Assembly (NCBI GenBank): GCA_016839555.1
Contig: JAEOUA010000003.1
Coordinates: 248,001-312,000, forward strand
Direction of reading: 5' to 3'
DNA length: 64,000 nucleotides
Source of the DNA: Promethearchaeota archaeon
GTDB lineage: Archaea; Asgardarchaeota; Lokiarchaeia; Sigyniarchaeales; SOKP01
Of the stretch, positions 28,898 through 38,958 are shown one piece after another. Every line of letters begins with the position of its first letter. Positions within the stretch are counted from its first letter, which is position 1. A program made the translations under genes and the position numbers. The notes under the pieces were generated by a model. It searched no databases. It had not been told where the DNA came from and saw only the letters and a program-made list of their open reading frames with translations.

Positions 28898-29419
28898 ATG
28901 AGATATGGAATAATATCTGACACGCATATAAAAGATATGAATGATGAGAAAGTAAAACCATTAATAAAAGCATTGAAAAATGCATTTCGAAATGTTGATA
29001 AAATTATTCATGCCGGTGATATTTCTAATTTAGCATTCATAGAAGAGCTTAATAAAATAGCACCTGTCAGTTTTATCATAGGAGAAGATGATGAATTTAC
29101 TGATTTAAAAAGATTCTTAAAAATTAAGACGCTTCATTATAATATTGGAGTAATTCATGAAGTTCCTTCTAATTTAGAAGAATTCTGTAGGAGTAATGAC
29201 TTAATTAGAGGGATTTTAATTTTCGGTCATACTCATAAACCTTTGATAAAAGGCACTGAATTCAACACTCTTTTACTAAATCCAGGGTCACCCACTATTC
29301 CTAAAGCTCCAGATAAAATAGCAGGCTTTCAAAAACCAGTGGCAAGAAAAAGTGTTCTTACTTTGGAAATAGATCAAAAAGGAATAGTAAAAGTATTTAT
29401 CATAAATTTAAAATTATAA
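28898..29419 (+). CDS. Metallophosphoesterase, YfcE/MJ0936-like
   Basis: 173 residues, the size of single-domain YfcE phosphodiesterases. Metal-binding motifs: SDTHIKD (D-x-H), HAGDIS (GD), FGHTHKP (GHTH) and NPGSPTIPK. The usual GNCD motif is replaced by GEDDEFTD, so the Asn ligand is missing or displaced. It would hydrolyse phosphodiesters in the cytoplasm. It follows the CPBP protease closely on the same strand. Confidence 0.85.
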   Translation: MRYGIISDTHIKDMNDEKVKPLIKALKNAFRNVDKIIHAGDISNLAFIEELNKIAPVSFIIGEDDEFTDLKRFLKIKTLHYNIGVIHEVPSNLEEFCRSNDLIRGILIFGHTHKPLIKGTEFNTLLLNPGSPTIPKAPDKIAGFQKPVARKSVLTLEIDQKGIVKVFIINLKL

Positions 29420-29566
29420 ATAAGAATAAAAAAATGATGCAAGAATTTTCTGATTTTAATAATTCTAAGATTTATAAACAATAATTAATTCCTAAAAGAT
29501 TAAATATTTAATCTTTTTATAACTAATTATACAAAAATATTGATCGATTTTCAATGGTAATTAGAT

Positions 29567-29962
29567 ATGGTAAGTAAGATTGAACGTGTTTTGATGGAGC
29601 TAAACGAAAATGGCGGCTTTAAAGCTTCTTTATTCTCCACTCCCGCAGGTCTACTTCTGGCTTCTCAAAAAACAGAAGAAGTTGATGAAAAATCTTTAGC
29701 TGCAATGGGATCCCTCTTAACAGATGCTGCTTTTAAAGCAAGAGAGGAATTAAATTTATCAAATTTAGAAACTATAAGATTAGGATTTATGGATGATTTG
29801 ATAATAATGAAAAATATAATTCTATCCAATGACGCACATTTCATATTAGCTATACTTTCCAAAGCCCCGGAATCTAGAGATGTTGACAAATACTATGATG
29901 ACCTTTTAGATTGGGCTGTCGAGAACTCTAAGGAAGAGCTTAAAAAATTGAGCTCAATTTAA
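29567..29962 (+). CDS. Roadblock/LC7 domain protein
   Basis: 131 residues, one roadblock/LC7 (MglB-like) domain. It opens with a helix ERVLMELNENGGFKAS, then strand LFSTPAGLLLASQ, the long helix SLAAMGSLLTDAAFKAREEL, and the strands ETIRLGFMDDLIIMKN and AHFILAILS, followed by a C-terminal helix. Such domains dimerise and regulate small Ras-like GTPases, and they are unusually numerous in Asgard archaea. No GTPase gene is adjacent here. Stands alone with AT-rich flanks. Confidence 0.82.
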   Translation: MVSKIERVLMELNENGGFKASLFSTPAGLLLASQKTEEVDEKSLAAMGSLLTDAAFKAREELNLSNLETIRLGFMDDLIIMKNIILSNDAHFILAILSKAPESRDVDKYYDDLLDWAVENSKEELKKLSSI

Positions 29963-30053
29963 TAAACAAGATAAATAATTTATCTTAAAAAAATTCTTTT
30001 TAAGGCTTAAAATTAAATAAATATAATAAAAAATTCAATTTAGAATTATATTT

Positions 30054-30701
30054 TCAATTTTTATTCGATTTTAGTTTATTATAGAATGAAATAACTAAAT
30101 CAGCAAGTTGATTTTCATAGCCCCAATAGAAATGGTCCGCTCCTTTAATAATTTCAAATGTTTTTGGTTCATGATAAAAGCTGTAATGGTTTTTAAAGTT
30201 ATTATAAACCGCAATATCATCTCTATCTCCTTGGATGAATAGTTTTGGTTTGTCGGATTGGGAAAGATTTTTAAAAGTTTTTCCCATAAAATCCCAAGGG
30301 AAAGATATTGCAATATAACTTATTATATTATCATTATAATTAATTGCTGAGCATCCCACTGCAGCGCCATATGAGTATCCACAGATTAAAATTTTTTTAA
30401 TTTTATCTTTATTTAATAAATAATCGATACATAACTCCACTTGATTGATGGGACTCATTTTTGTGGAGGATATATTTATTGATCCACCTATACCAATAAA
30501 ATTAAATCTTAAACAAGAAATATCATTAGTTATTACCTCGTTAAAGATTCCTGAAACTACATTATTATGCATATTTCCTCCGAACTCTGGGTGGGGATGG
30601 ATCAATAATATGCCACAATCCTTATCGTTAAGATTTTCAAAATATTCTGCTTCAAGTTTTGCGTTTTCATTGGAAATAAAAATTTTTTTCACTTCGCTCA
30701 T
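30054..30701 (-). CDS. Alpha/beta hydrolase (dienelactone hydrolase-like)
   Basis: About 215 residues. LLIHPHPEFGGNMHNNVVSG is the early strand and oxyanion region typical of the YfhR/DUF-like hydrolases; the nucleophile elbow is GYSYGAA (Ser near 109), Asp in QGDRDDI, and His in GADHFYWG. ATG 30701 was chosen over a TTG at 30728. Divergent from the SDR gene. Substrate unknown. A decayed copy of its C-terminus lies at 18680-18781, showing that the family was once present twice. Confidence 0.82.
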   Translation of the reverse strand: MSEVKKIFISNENAKLEAEYFENLNDKDCGILLIHPHPEFGGNMHNNVVSGIFNEVITNDISCLRFNFIGIGGSINISSTKMSPINQVELCIDYLLNKDKIKKILICGYSYGAAVGCSAINYNDNIISYIAISFPWDFMGKTFKNLSQSDKPKLFIQGDRDDIAVYNNFKNHYSFYHEPKTFEIIKGADHFYWGYENQLADLVISFYNKLKSNKN

Positions 30702-30764
30702 ATGAAATATTAAATCTTTTGCATTCAAAAAAATTTAACTTATCTTTATCCTTAATTGTTACTT

Positions 30765-31553
30765 ATGGGAGAAAAAGTGGCTTTAATAACTGGAAGTACC
30801 CGCGGTATTGGGAAAGCAATTGCTTTGGAATTAGCAAATATGGAATATTTAATAGCAATAAATGGAGCATCAACGAATCACCTTCCAAAGGAATATATTG
30901 ATGAATTAGAAAGGGTATATGGGCGAAATTATAAGAAAAAATTTTTATATATTCAAGCAGATATAAGTCAAAAGATTGATCGTAAAAATCTTGTAGAAAG
31001 AATAAAAAAAGAATTTAAACGATTAGATTTATTAATAAATAATGCTGGAATATCTCCTCCAGAAAGAAGAGATATATTAGAAGCTTCTGAAGAATCTTTT
31101 GAAGAGGTGTTGAAAATTAATCTACAAGGTCCATATTTTTTAACGAGAGATATCGCAAATTGGATGATCAATCAAAAGAAAGAATTGAAGAATTATAATC
31201 CGTATATTATAAACATTTCATCCGTTTCTAGCTTTGCTTCTTCACCAAATAGAGGTGAATATTGCATCTCAAAAGCAGGAATCTCCATGATGACCAAATT
31301 ATATGCCGATAGGCTCGCTGAATTCAAAATTCCCGTATTTGAAATTCAACCAGGAATCATTGAAACTGATATGACTTTACCTGTTAAGGGGAAATATGAT
31401 GAATTAATTAATCAAGGGATACTTCCCATTAAAAGATGGGGATTTCCTGATGAAGTCGCGAAGGCGGTAAGAGCTATAGTATCTGGATTATTACCCTATT
31501 CTACAGGAGATATTATACATATTGATGGAGGATTTCACCTAAAAAGATTATAG
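30765..31553 (+). CDS. Short-chain dehydrogenase/reductase (FabG-like)
   Basis: 262 residues of classical SDR. NAD(P)-binding TGSTRGIGKAIA, NNAGIS, catalytic Ser in NISSVSS, and Y166-CIS-K170. The C-terminal TGDIIHIDGGFHL fits. It oxidises or reduces a hydroxyl/keto group with NAD(P)H. ATG 30765 chosen over TTG 30756. It shares a short divergent promoter region with the hydrolase. Confidence 0.88.
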   Translation: MGEKVALITGSTRGIGKAIALELANMEYLIAINGASTNHLPKEYIDELERVYGRNYKKKFLYIQADISQKIDRKNLVERIKKEFKRLDLLINNAGISPPERRDILEASEESFEEVLKINLQGPYFLTRDIANWMINQKKELKNYNPYIINISSVSSFASSPNRGEYCISKAGISMMTKLYADRLAEFKIPVFEIQPGIIETDMTLPVKGKYDELINQGILPIKRWGFPDEVAKAVRAIVSGLLPYSTGDIIHIDGGFHLKRL

Positions 31554-31667
31554 AAGAAAAAATTTTACTTGATTATCATAAAGCTACGCAGCCAAATTAT
31601 TTTAAATACTTCAATAACTTTTTTTATATAATTTAAAAAAATCTGTAAAAAAAAATTCAAATTTTAT

Positions 31668-33692
31668 ATGATTGCTTCTAATAATATTGAGAAATTTCTT
31701 GATTTTAAATTTATAAAATATGATACCATCATAATTGGGAGTGGAGCTGCAGGATTAAATTGCGCACTTCATTTAGTAGAAGAGGGGATAGAGCCCAGTG
31801 AAATTGCAATTATAACAGAAAAATTAGGAGGCGGTACATCATTTAATGCAGGTTCAGATAAGCAAACTTACTATAAATTGTCCATAATAGGAAAACAGAA
31901 AGATTGTCCTACCGATATGGCACAAGATCTATATTCAGGGGGTGCTATGCACGGTGATATAGCATTAATAGAAGCAACTAATTCAATTCGTGAATTTTTT
32001 CATTTGGTTCAACTGGGAGTTCCTTTTCCCCATGATAAATATGGTGGATATTTTAGCTATAAAACGGATTATGATCCCAAACAAAGGGCTACCTCAATAG
32101 GACCATTAACCTCCCAAAAAATGTGCGAATGTTTATTAAGAGCCGTTAATGAGGCAAATATTACTATTTTTGATTATTACTATGCTGCGGAAATTATAAT
32201 TAATCAATCTCAAGGATATAAAGAATCTGTTGGATTGATTGCCTTGGACATTAAAAATCTTTCTAATCATAAAGATCTTGAAAACTTAATTGATTCAATT
32301 AAAATTTTTCAGTCTAAGAACATTATTTTAGCTACCGGTGGTCCCGCAGCATTATATAAATATTCTGTTTATCCAAAATCTCAATGGGGAGGTATGAGCC
32401 TTGCTATTAAGGCAGGATGCAAATTCCAAAACCTAACAGAATCTCAATTTGGTTTAGCCTCAATTAAATTTAGATGGAATCTTTCTGGTTCTTATCAGCA
32501 AGTTATTCCACGATATTTTTCACTTGATAAAAATGGGAAAGAAACTGAATTTTTAAATCAGTATTTCGATTCATTTTCTCAACTTTCAAAAGCGATATTT
32601 CTAAAGGGATATCAATGGCCATTTAGTTCAGATAGAATTGAAGCTAATGGATCCTCTTTAATTGATTTAGCAGTATATTATGAAACGGAAATTCTTGGGA
32701 ATAAAGTGTTTTTAGATTATAGGAACAATCCGGAATCTTATAATCAAAATGAATTAGATTTAATTGCTAAAGAATATTTAGAAAACTCAAATGCTCTTCT
32801 TAACAATCCAATAGAAAGACTAAAGCAATTAAATAGAGATGCTTTCGAACTTTATAAAAGTCATAATATTGATTTAACAAAAGTACCTTTAGAAATTGCT
32901 GTGTGTAATCAGCATTTAAATGGAGGTGTTAAGGGAGAGATTTGGTGGGAAACTAATATTAAACACTTATTTGCTATTGGGGAAATTAATGGAAATCATG
33001 GTATTCATCGACCAGGTGGAGCGGCACTAAATTCAGGTCAAGTTGGAGGCTTACGAGCTGCTCAAAAAATAGGAAATGTTTATAATAACTCCAATTTTTT
33101 GGAAAATGAAGATTTTAAAAAGATTGTAAGAAATTATCTAAAAAACTTCATAGCAGAGTTTAAAAATTTGATTTCAAATGAACATGCAGAACTAAAATCC
33201 AAAGAAATCTTAAGAAATATACAAGAACGAATGACAAAATTTGGCTCTATTATAAGACCATTAAATGGTCTTCGGGAGGCAGAACAAAATCTGAAATCTG
33301 AAATAAAAAATCACAACTCTATGGTCAAACTAGACCAAAATCTAGAGATCTTAGACTATTTGAGGGTAAAAGATGCCTTACTTACACAACAATATATTTT
33401 TAACTCAATATTAAATTATCATGAATCTTATGGCTCAAGCAGAGGGTCATATCTCATTATTAGAGATTCACTTAATCCCTCCTTCAAAGAACAATATATA
33501 TCGCCGCCCAGAAAATTAACATGTTTTAAATTTGTGAAAAGTGAAAGAAATTTTAAAAATAAAATTCAAACTATTAAATCTTCTAATGGAAGAATTATAT
33601 TTAAATGGGAACAAATAAGAGAAATTCCTAAAGAATCTGGTTGGTTTGAAACGATTTGGAAGAAATATAAAGACAAAGAAGTTTTTAAATGA
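31668..33692 (+). CDS. FAD-dependent oxidoreductase of the fumarate reductase/succinate dehydrogenase flavoprotein superfamily
   Basis: 674 residues. The dinucleotide-binding motif IIIGSGAAGLNCALHLVEEG is at about residues 22-41, and HRPGGAALNSGQVGGLRAAQ at about residue 450 is the second FAD contact, preceded by CNQHLNGGVKGEIWW. The last 200 residues form a helical domain as in SdhA/FrdA. No Fe-S partner or membrane anchor subunit is adjacent, and the DUF362 ferredoxin-type gene 128 bases downstream is the only candidate electron partner. Substrate unknown. Confidence 0.75.
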   Translation: MIASNNIEKFLDFKFIKYDTIIIGSGAAGLNCALHLVEEGIEPSEIAIITEKLGGGTSFNAGSDKQTYYKLSIIGKQKDCPTDMAQDLYSGGAMHGDIALIEATNSIREFFHLVQLGVPFPHDKYGGYFSYKTDYDPKQRATSIGPLTSQKMCECLLRAVNEANITIFDYYYAAEIIINQSQGYKESVGLIALDIKNLSNHKDLENLIDSIKIFQSKNIILATGGPAALYKYSVYPKSQWGGMSLAIKAGCKFQNLTESQFGLASIKFRWNLSGSYQQVIPRYFSLDKNGKETEFLNQYFDSFSQLSKAIFLKGYQWPFSSDRIEANGSSLIDLAVYYETEILGNKVFLDYRNNPESYNQNELDLIAKEYLENSNALLNNPIERLKQLNRDAFELYKSHNIDLTKVPLEIAVCNQHLNGGVKGEIWWETNIKHLFAIGEINGNHGIHRPGGAALNSGQVGGLRAAQKIGNVYNNSNFLENEDFKKIVRNYLKNFIAEFKNLISNEHAELKSKEILRNIQERMTKFGSIIRPLNGLREAEQNLKSEIKNHNSMVKLDQNLEILDYLRVKDALLTQQYIFNSILNYHESYGSSRGSYLIIRDSLNPSFKEQYISPPRKLTCFKFVKSERNFKNKIQTIKSSNGRIIFKWEQIREIPKESGWFETIWKKYKDKEVFK

Positions 33693-33820
33693 AGAATTAA
33701 ATAAACCAAGCTAAAGTATATTTATTTCTTTTTTTTTATAAATAGAATAATTAATTATTTAACTAACTAATTAGATAGGTAAGTCAATTAAAAATTAAAA
33801 ACTATTAAGCTATTAAAAAG

Positions 33821-35038
33821 GTGTTCGAAATTTCATCAGAAAAATCCATAGTTTACTGGGCATCGCCCTATGAATTAATTGCCATTAAAAATTCTTCTAA
33901 AAATATGATAACTAATAATTTAGTAAAAACGAGATTTATCTTAGATAAAATTTTAAATAATTTCATATCCCCTGATGAAAAAGTGGGTGTAAAAGTACAT
34001 GTAGGTGAAGCTTATAATACGCGATATTTACGACATGATTATGTTCATGAAGTTGTTGAAGTTATAAAGGAAAAAGGAGGCATACCAAAACTTATAGAAA
34101 CACAAGGCATAGGAATGGAGACTCATCTTGTTAAAATTCCCAATAATTGTGTGATATGTTTAGGGAGTCGTAAAAATAAAGAGGACCATTATAATATTGC
34201 TCATCTTCATGGTTATACGGAAACCATTATTGGTGCGCCGTTAGAATTTTTAGATGGTGAAAAAGGACTTGATGGAAAGAACGTTAAGATAGATGGTATT
34301 CATCTAAAAGAGGTTAGTGTAGCATCTGGTCTCTTTGATTTTGACAAACTAGTTTTAATTTCTCATTTCAAGGGTCATCCTCAAGCAGGCTTTGGAGGTG
34401 CTTTAAAGCAATTAGGTATAGGATGTGTTACCAAACATAACAAATTTAAAGCTCATTTCTCTGGCAGTCTAAGTACAACTAAAAGATGTGACATTTCTAA
34501 ATGTAATCAAGAATGTATTACTGCTTGCCCAGTAGATGCCATTAGAATAGAGGAAGATTCTGCTATTATCGATCCTTCGAAATGTATCGGGTGTTTAGGT
34601 TGTCAAGAGGCTTGCCCAGTGAGAAAGGCAATAAAATCCGCTACATATAATGATTTAAAGGTGTTTAATGAAAGACTTATTGATAATGCTCTTGCTGTGG
34701 TAACTTCATTTGGTCCTGAAAAAATACGTTATATTAGTTTTGCTTTTGATATACCAGCTATGTGTGACTGTGTTGTAAATGCCAACATGAATATTGTGCC
34801 TGATTTAGGCATTTTTGGATCAAATGATCCTGTTGCTATCGATCAGGCATGTATCAATATGGAAACCGCAGCACCTGGGCTCCCTACATTAAATGCAGAA
34901 GGAGAATGGATAGAGCCAGTTGCAGCAGGAATAGAAAAATTTAAAGCTTTCAACAAGAGTTTAGACACAACTTGGCAACTTAATGCTGCGAAAACAAATA
35001 AACTCGGAAATGGGGAATATGAATTAATTAAGATTTAA
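33821..35038 (+). CDS. DUF362 protein with two [4Fe-4S] clusters
   Basis: 405 residues from GTG 33821, preceded by AAAAAGG. The DUF362 region holds VGVKVHVGE and SHFKGHPQAGFGGALKQLG. A bacterial-type 2[4Fe-4S] ferredoxin insert follows at about 225-270: cysteines in KCNQECITACPVD and in KCIGCLGCQEACP. C-terminal part ends NDPVAIDQACIN. The family is linked to electron transfer, but no reaction is established. Same strand as the flavoprotein upstream; I infer that the two could act together. Confidence 0.85.
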   Translation: MFEISSEKSIVYWASPYELIAIKNSSKNMITNNLVKTRFILDKILNNFISPDEKVGVKVHVGEAYNTRYLRHDYVHEVVEVIKEKGGIPKLIETQGIGMETHLVKIPNNCVICLGSRKNKEDHYNIAHLHGYTETIIGAPLEFLDGEKGLDGKNVKIDGIHLKEVSVASGLFDFDKLVLISHFKGHPQAGFGGALKQLGIGCVTKHNKFKAHFSGSLSTTKRCDISKCNQECITACPVDAIRIEEDSAIIDPSKCIGCLGCQEACPVRKAIKSATYNDLKVFNERLIDNALAVVTSFGPEKIRYISFAFDIPAMCDCVVNANMNIVPDLGIFGSNDPVAIDQACINMETAAPGLPTLNAEGEWIEPVAAGIEKFKAFNKSLDTTWQLNAAKTNKLGNGEYELIKI

Positions 35039-35212
35039 TTTTAAATACCTTTATTACTAGCTTTTTTATCTTTTTACTTTTTTTTAATATGATGGTTGAT
35101 TTAAAAAATATCTGTAAAAATAAGTATTATTTGCTCTTCTTCAACTGAACTGCTAAAAAATATTAAATTAACCAAATTTTCATTCTTAATATTAAAAATA
35201 AGAAAAAAAAAA

Positions 35213-36607
35213 TTATAATTTTAATTGTCTTAACTGAATTCTATTGTTTTTCACCTTATCTGGCGTGAGATCATATAGTTTCCAAAACGCTATCGCTCCA
35301 ATAAATATAAAAATGGCGGGAATGAGACTGGTATGAATATGAATTCCCCATATTGCCAAACTAGATTGAGTTGCAATTGCATCATTGAAACCTGTTAGAG
35401 TATGGACAATTGAAAAAGTAAGTGCTTGTGCGACAATTCCAAGGCGCCCGAAAAACATTTGAAATCCAGTATAAAGTCCTTCTTCACGCTTTTTTGTTAA
35501 AATAATTGAATTATCTATAACATCACCCGAGACAGGATATATCATTATCCAGAATCCTCCTAGTGGCACCCCCCATAAAACCATGTTAATTATAATTCCG
35601 ATATAGCTCCTTAAAAAAAGAAGAGGCAAAGTAAATACTCCCAACATTAAAGCAGCAATAAATAAAACTTTACGATTATCATTAAGTTTATCAGAAAGCT
35701 TTTTCCAGAAGGGAGCCGAAACTAAGACTCCAATGAGAAATGCAGCAAATACTAAGGTCTGAGCTTGAGACTCCATCCCAAGACTAAAACGAACTACGTA
35801 TGGGATTGAAGCTTGCATAGTTTCTATCATGGATTGATATAGGGTATAAATTACCATGAAAGTAATAAATGCCCTCTGAATCACAGCCTTTTTCATACTC
35901 TTAAAAAATGATTCTTTTTCAGTAAGTTTTTGATATTTTTCAAAATATTTATCTATTAACGCTTGATCTTCTCGAACCCCTGGGATTGCAATTATGAAGC
36001 CTATCGTAACGATGATAAAGGATACAAGACCTTGATAAAAGAAGGATGGAATATTTCCATAGTTGAAAACTAACGGGGGAACTATTGCACCAAGAGCAGT
36101 GCCAACCACCCCAATCATTATTTGAAAACTACTTGTTAATCGTCGTTCTTTCATTGAGCGAAATTTATCGGGGTAAAGCGCAATAAAATTCACAAAAAAT
36201 AACGAATGAAATGTATCGAATAAACAGGTTGTAAATAATAACCATATAAATAAGATCAAAGCATCATTAACTGCATCGGTCGTGGGTGGTAAGAATATTA
36301 ACGCATAGGAGAGCCCCCAAGGCAATCCTCCTATTAAAATCCATATAAATCTTCTTCCATATTTCCTAGTAAACCTAAACTGTTTATTGGTTAAATACCC
36401 GATGATAGGATCATTGAACATATTGTAGACAGCAAATATCACAAATGCTAATCCTACCAACCACACATCTAAATGAATCTCGCTTTCAAAGAAATAAAAA
36501 GCATTTGCAGAAAAGGCAATGCGCATAAATTCCCGAGAAAATGATCCGAAAGCATAGGAGGCAAGTTCTTTTTTTGGATGTAATATTTCTTCATTAATTT
36601 CTTCCAA
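35213..36607 (-). CDS. MFS transporter, GPH (glycoside-pentoside-hexuronide) type
   Basis: 464 residues with 12 hydrophobic segments. The cation/sugar motif near the first loop (NMFNDPIIGYLTNKQF) and GRRFIWILIGG identify the GPH family (MelB-like), which co-transports sugars or glycosides with Na+ or H+. The substrate is unknown; the sugar-acid genes (KDPG aldolase, KDG kinase) 2-4 kb away suggest a hexuronide or sugar acid, but this is inference. Confidence 0.8.
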   Translation of the reverse strand: MEEINEEILHPKKELASYAFGSFSREFMRIAFSANAFYFFESEIHLDVWLVGLAFVIFAVYNMFNDPIIGYLTNKQFRFTRKYGRRFIWILIGGLPWGLSYALIFLPPTTDAVNDALILFIWLLFTTCLFDTFHSLFFVNFIALYPDKFRSMKERRLTSSFQIMIGVVGTALGAIVPPLVFNYGNIPSFFYQGLVSFIIVTIGFIIAIPGVREDQALIDKYFEKYQKLTEKESFFKSMKKAVIQRAFITFMVIYTLYQSMIETMQASIPYVVRFSLGMESQAQTLVFAAFLIGVLVSAPFWKKLSDKLNDNRKVLFIAALMLGVFTLPLLFLRSYIGIIINMVLWGVPLGGFWIMIYPVSGDVIDNSIILTKKREEGLYTGFQMFFGRLGIVAQALTFSIVHTLTGFNDAIATQSSLAIWGIHIHTSLIPAIFIFIGAIAFWKLYDLTPDKVKNNRIQLRQLKL

Positions 36608-36764
36608 AAATCACACCTTTATACATTATTTTTGTAAAATAAAATTATCTTAAATAAAAATTATGATCTTAAAGATATTTAAAACTGATCATAAAACAAA
36701 TTAATAATATTGGGTTTTACTAAAAATTTCTATTAAAAAAATAAGTTCTTAATAAAGCACTCCT

Positions 36765-38138
36765 CTAAGATTTGTAGAGTGGATCTCGAACCATGCACCC
36801 AGTGTTTTTTCCTTTACTCATTAATTCTGAGCATTTTGAACAAGCGATACAGACTTTATTTTTATCTATTTTTTGATTCTGCAAAATTTGTTTTGGAAAA
36901 TTGGGATTTGCAAAGCTCATTCGCCCGAGGCCACAAATATCTACCATTCCATTAGTTATTAGAGCTGAGCATATATTTATGGCGAATTGACGTAAATATG
37001 AGTATCCTGACCCAATTATAATCATATCTTTAGGGGAGTTCTTTTTTATAGATGAGGTTAAAGTTATCATTCTATTAACACTACATAGAGGATGCTCCGG
37101 TGGCTTTTCAGCTCCCGCTGCGGGGATATCATAGGGTCTCGTAAGAAATGGTTTGTAATGGGGATTTCCACTACTAATATTCAATAACTTTACATCTTGC
37201 CTATATAAAAGTTGGATTAATTGGAAAGGTTCTGAGAGATCTATAGTAGCAGGAAAATTTTCGTTTTGTAATTTTGCATTTCCAAATCCATAGGGATAAG
37301 GTATTCCATCATATACTCCCAAGCGTGTAGTTATAATAAAGTCTGATGTAGGAACGCTGTTATTTAGTTTTTTTATTACATTTAATAGTAATCGAGCACG
37401 ATTTTCAAGAGCATACCCTCCATAGATCGAATTCTTTTTAGTTCTAGCACTCAATAGTTCTGAAATTAGATAGCCATGACACGCTTTAATATCAACACCA
37501 TCAAAACCAGCATTATAAGCTAATTCAGCTTTTTTTACCCAAATATCCTCTAATTTTATGAGTTCTTCATCTGAGATGATTTTCCCTTCTTTTTTATTGA
37601 CATTAATAGCTGCATCCAAATCATTATGATAATATGTGCGAATTGGATAATTTTTTTTTCCTTTTTTAGAGTATCTCCCCGAATGATTGAGTTGTAAGAT
37701 TATTATACCTTTATTATCAAATCCAAGGGTTTTTAGTGTATCATCTAATATTTTTCTAAGATATCTTACAAATCTTTTAAATTTTTCAAAATTTCTCTGT
37801 GTTATAACTAACTGATGGGGATTGGATTTAAATTCTTCTAAAATAGAGGTCGCTTCAATCCAAATAATTCCAGCCCCACCATTCGCATATCGTTTATATC
37901 GGCGAAGAGTTAAAAGGCTTGGACTTCCATCTAACTGAGCATCAAAACCCTCCATAGGTTGTACTGCTAATCTATTAGGAATTTCTATATTATTTAAAGC
38001 TATAGGTTGCTTGAAGCACTCAAAATTATCATCCATCGAAAGAGATATTTTTAATTTTTTTATTGTTAATTTTAGATCCGCAAGAGAATTATATGAAAAG
38101 GGTTCGAATTTTTCACAATCTTGTGGAACTTTACTCAT
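36765..38138 (-). CDS. NADH:flavin oxidoreductase (Old Yellow Enzyme-like)
   Basis: 457 residues: a single OYE-type FMN barrel without the C-terminal FAD/NAD domains of 2,4-dienoyl-CoA reductase. Landmarks are NRLAVQPMEGFD, LQLNHSGRYS, GFDGVDIKACHGYLISELLS and NRARLLLNVI. The end, CIACSKCSELM followed by GCMVRD, carries three or four cysteines, the pattern for a [4Fe-4S] site in this subfamily. It reduces activated C=C bonds. Monocistronic; the product is unknown. Confidence 0.82.
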   Translation of the reverse strand: MSKVPQDCEKFEPFSYNSLADLKLTIKKLKISLSMDDNFECFKQPIALNNIEIPNRLAVQPMEGFDAQLDGSPSLLTLRRYKRYANGGAGIIWIEATSILEEFKSNPHQLVITQRNFEKFKRFVRYLRKILDDTLKTLGFDNKGIIILQLNHSGRYSKKGKKNYPIRTYYHNDLDAAINVNKKEGKIISDEELIKLEDIWVKKAELAYNAGFDGVDIKACHGYLISELLSARTKKNSIYGGYALENRARLLLNVIKKLNNSVPTSDFIITTRLGVYDGIPYPYGFGNAKLQNENFPATIDLSEPFQLIQLLYRQDVKLLNISSGNPHYKPFLTRPYDIPAAGAEKPPEHPLCSVNRMITLTSSIKKNSPKDMIIIGSGYSYLRQFAINICSALITNGMVDICGLGRMSFANPNFPKQILQNQKIDKNKVCIACSKCSELMSKGKNTGCMVRDPLYKS

Positions 38139-38232
38139 AGCTGATCTTTGCTTTAATAAATATTTATAAATATAGACAATTATGATTATATTTAAAAAAG
38201 ATATTAAAATATAAAAAGGAGAAGGATACTAC

Positions 38233-38901
38233 TTGGATATTATTTCAATGGTCGGACAAACCATTGCGTATGTGGCTGCTTTTTATGTAGTAATCGTCAT
38301 TATTAGAAAAGATATAAAATATATAGGAAATAAATTATTTGTGATTTCATTTTTATTATTTGGATTATATGCGCTTGTTCTATTCTTATATGAATTCCCA
38401 ATATCAATTATCATTAATGAAATTCTTTTAAGAGGTTCTTTATTAATAGTGGTAATGGGAATCCTTTTTTTTGTACTCTCAATGCAAGTATTTGCCCAGA
38501 GTTCGATATATCTTGAAAAAATTATGAGTAAGCTAATCATTACCGTATCTATAGCCGTTTGCATTATAACTTTCATTTTTCCATATAAAGTTTTACAGAT
38601 TCAACCAGAGATAGAAGCAGATAAAAATATTATTTCTTTGTTAGCTACTGGCATCTTTTCTTTTACTTTAATGATTTATAATTCAATTCAGCTTTATAAT
38701 GTATTAAATGATATAGAAAATGCAAAAGTTCAGATAAGGAAAAAGATCAAGATATTAATAGTTGCCCAATTAATCGGAATATTAAGTCCTACTATGAGTG
38801 TTATTGGAAATATAACTAAAAACTCTTTTATACATGCTCTGATGTTTGTATTTCTTGCTATTCCAATAGTGATTGTTGGATTTATAATTTCAAAGGATTA
38901 A
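38233..38901 (+). CDS. Seven-helix membrane protein, unknown function
   Basis: 222 residues, about seven hydrophobic segments joined by short charged loops, no soluble domain. The layout (N-terminal 7TM, with ENAKVQIRKKIK after helix 5) resembles the sensor region of archaeal histidine kinases, but no kinase domain follows. Start TTG 38233 is supported by AAAAGGAGAAGG at 38214-38225. Function unknown. Confidence 0.55.
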   Translation: MDIISMVGQTIAYVAAFYVVIVIIRKDIKYIGNKLFVISFLLFGLYALVLFLYEFPISIIINEILLRGSLLIVVMGILFFVLSMQVFAQSSIYLEKIMSKLIITVSIAVCIITFIFPYKVLQIQPEIEADKNIISLLATGIFSFTLMIYNSIQLYNVLNDIENAKVQIRKKIKILIVAQLIGILSPTMSVIGNITKNSFIHALMFVFLAIPIVIVGFIISKD

Positions 38902-38958
38902 AAAAATGAGAATTAAGTTCATAAAGGAGGTTATATCAAAAATAAAATATTTTTTGAA

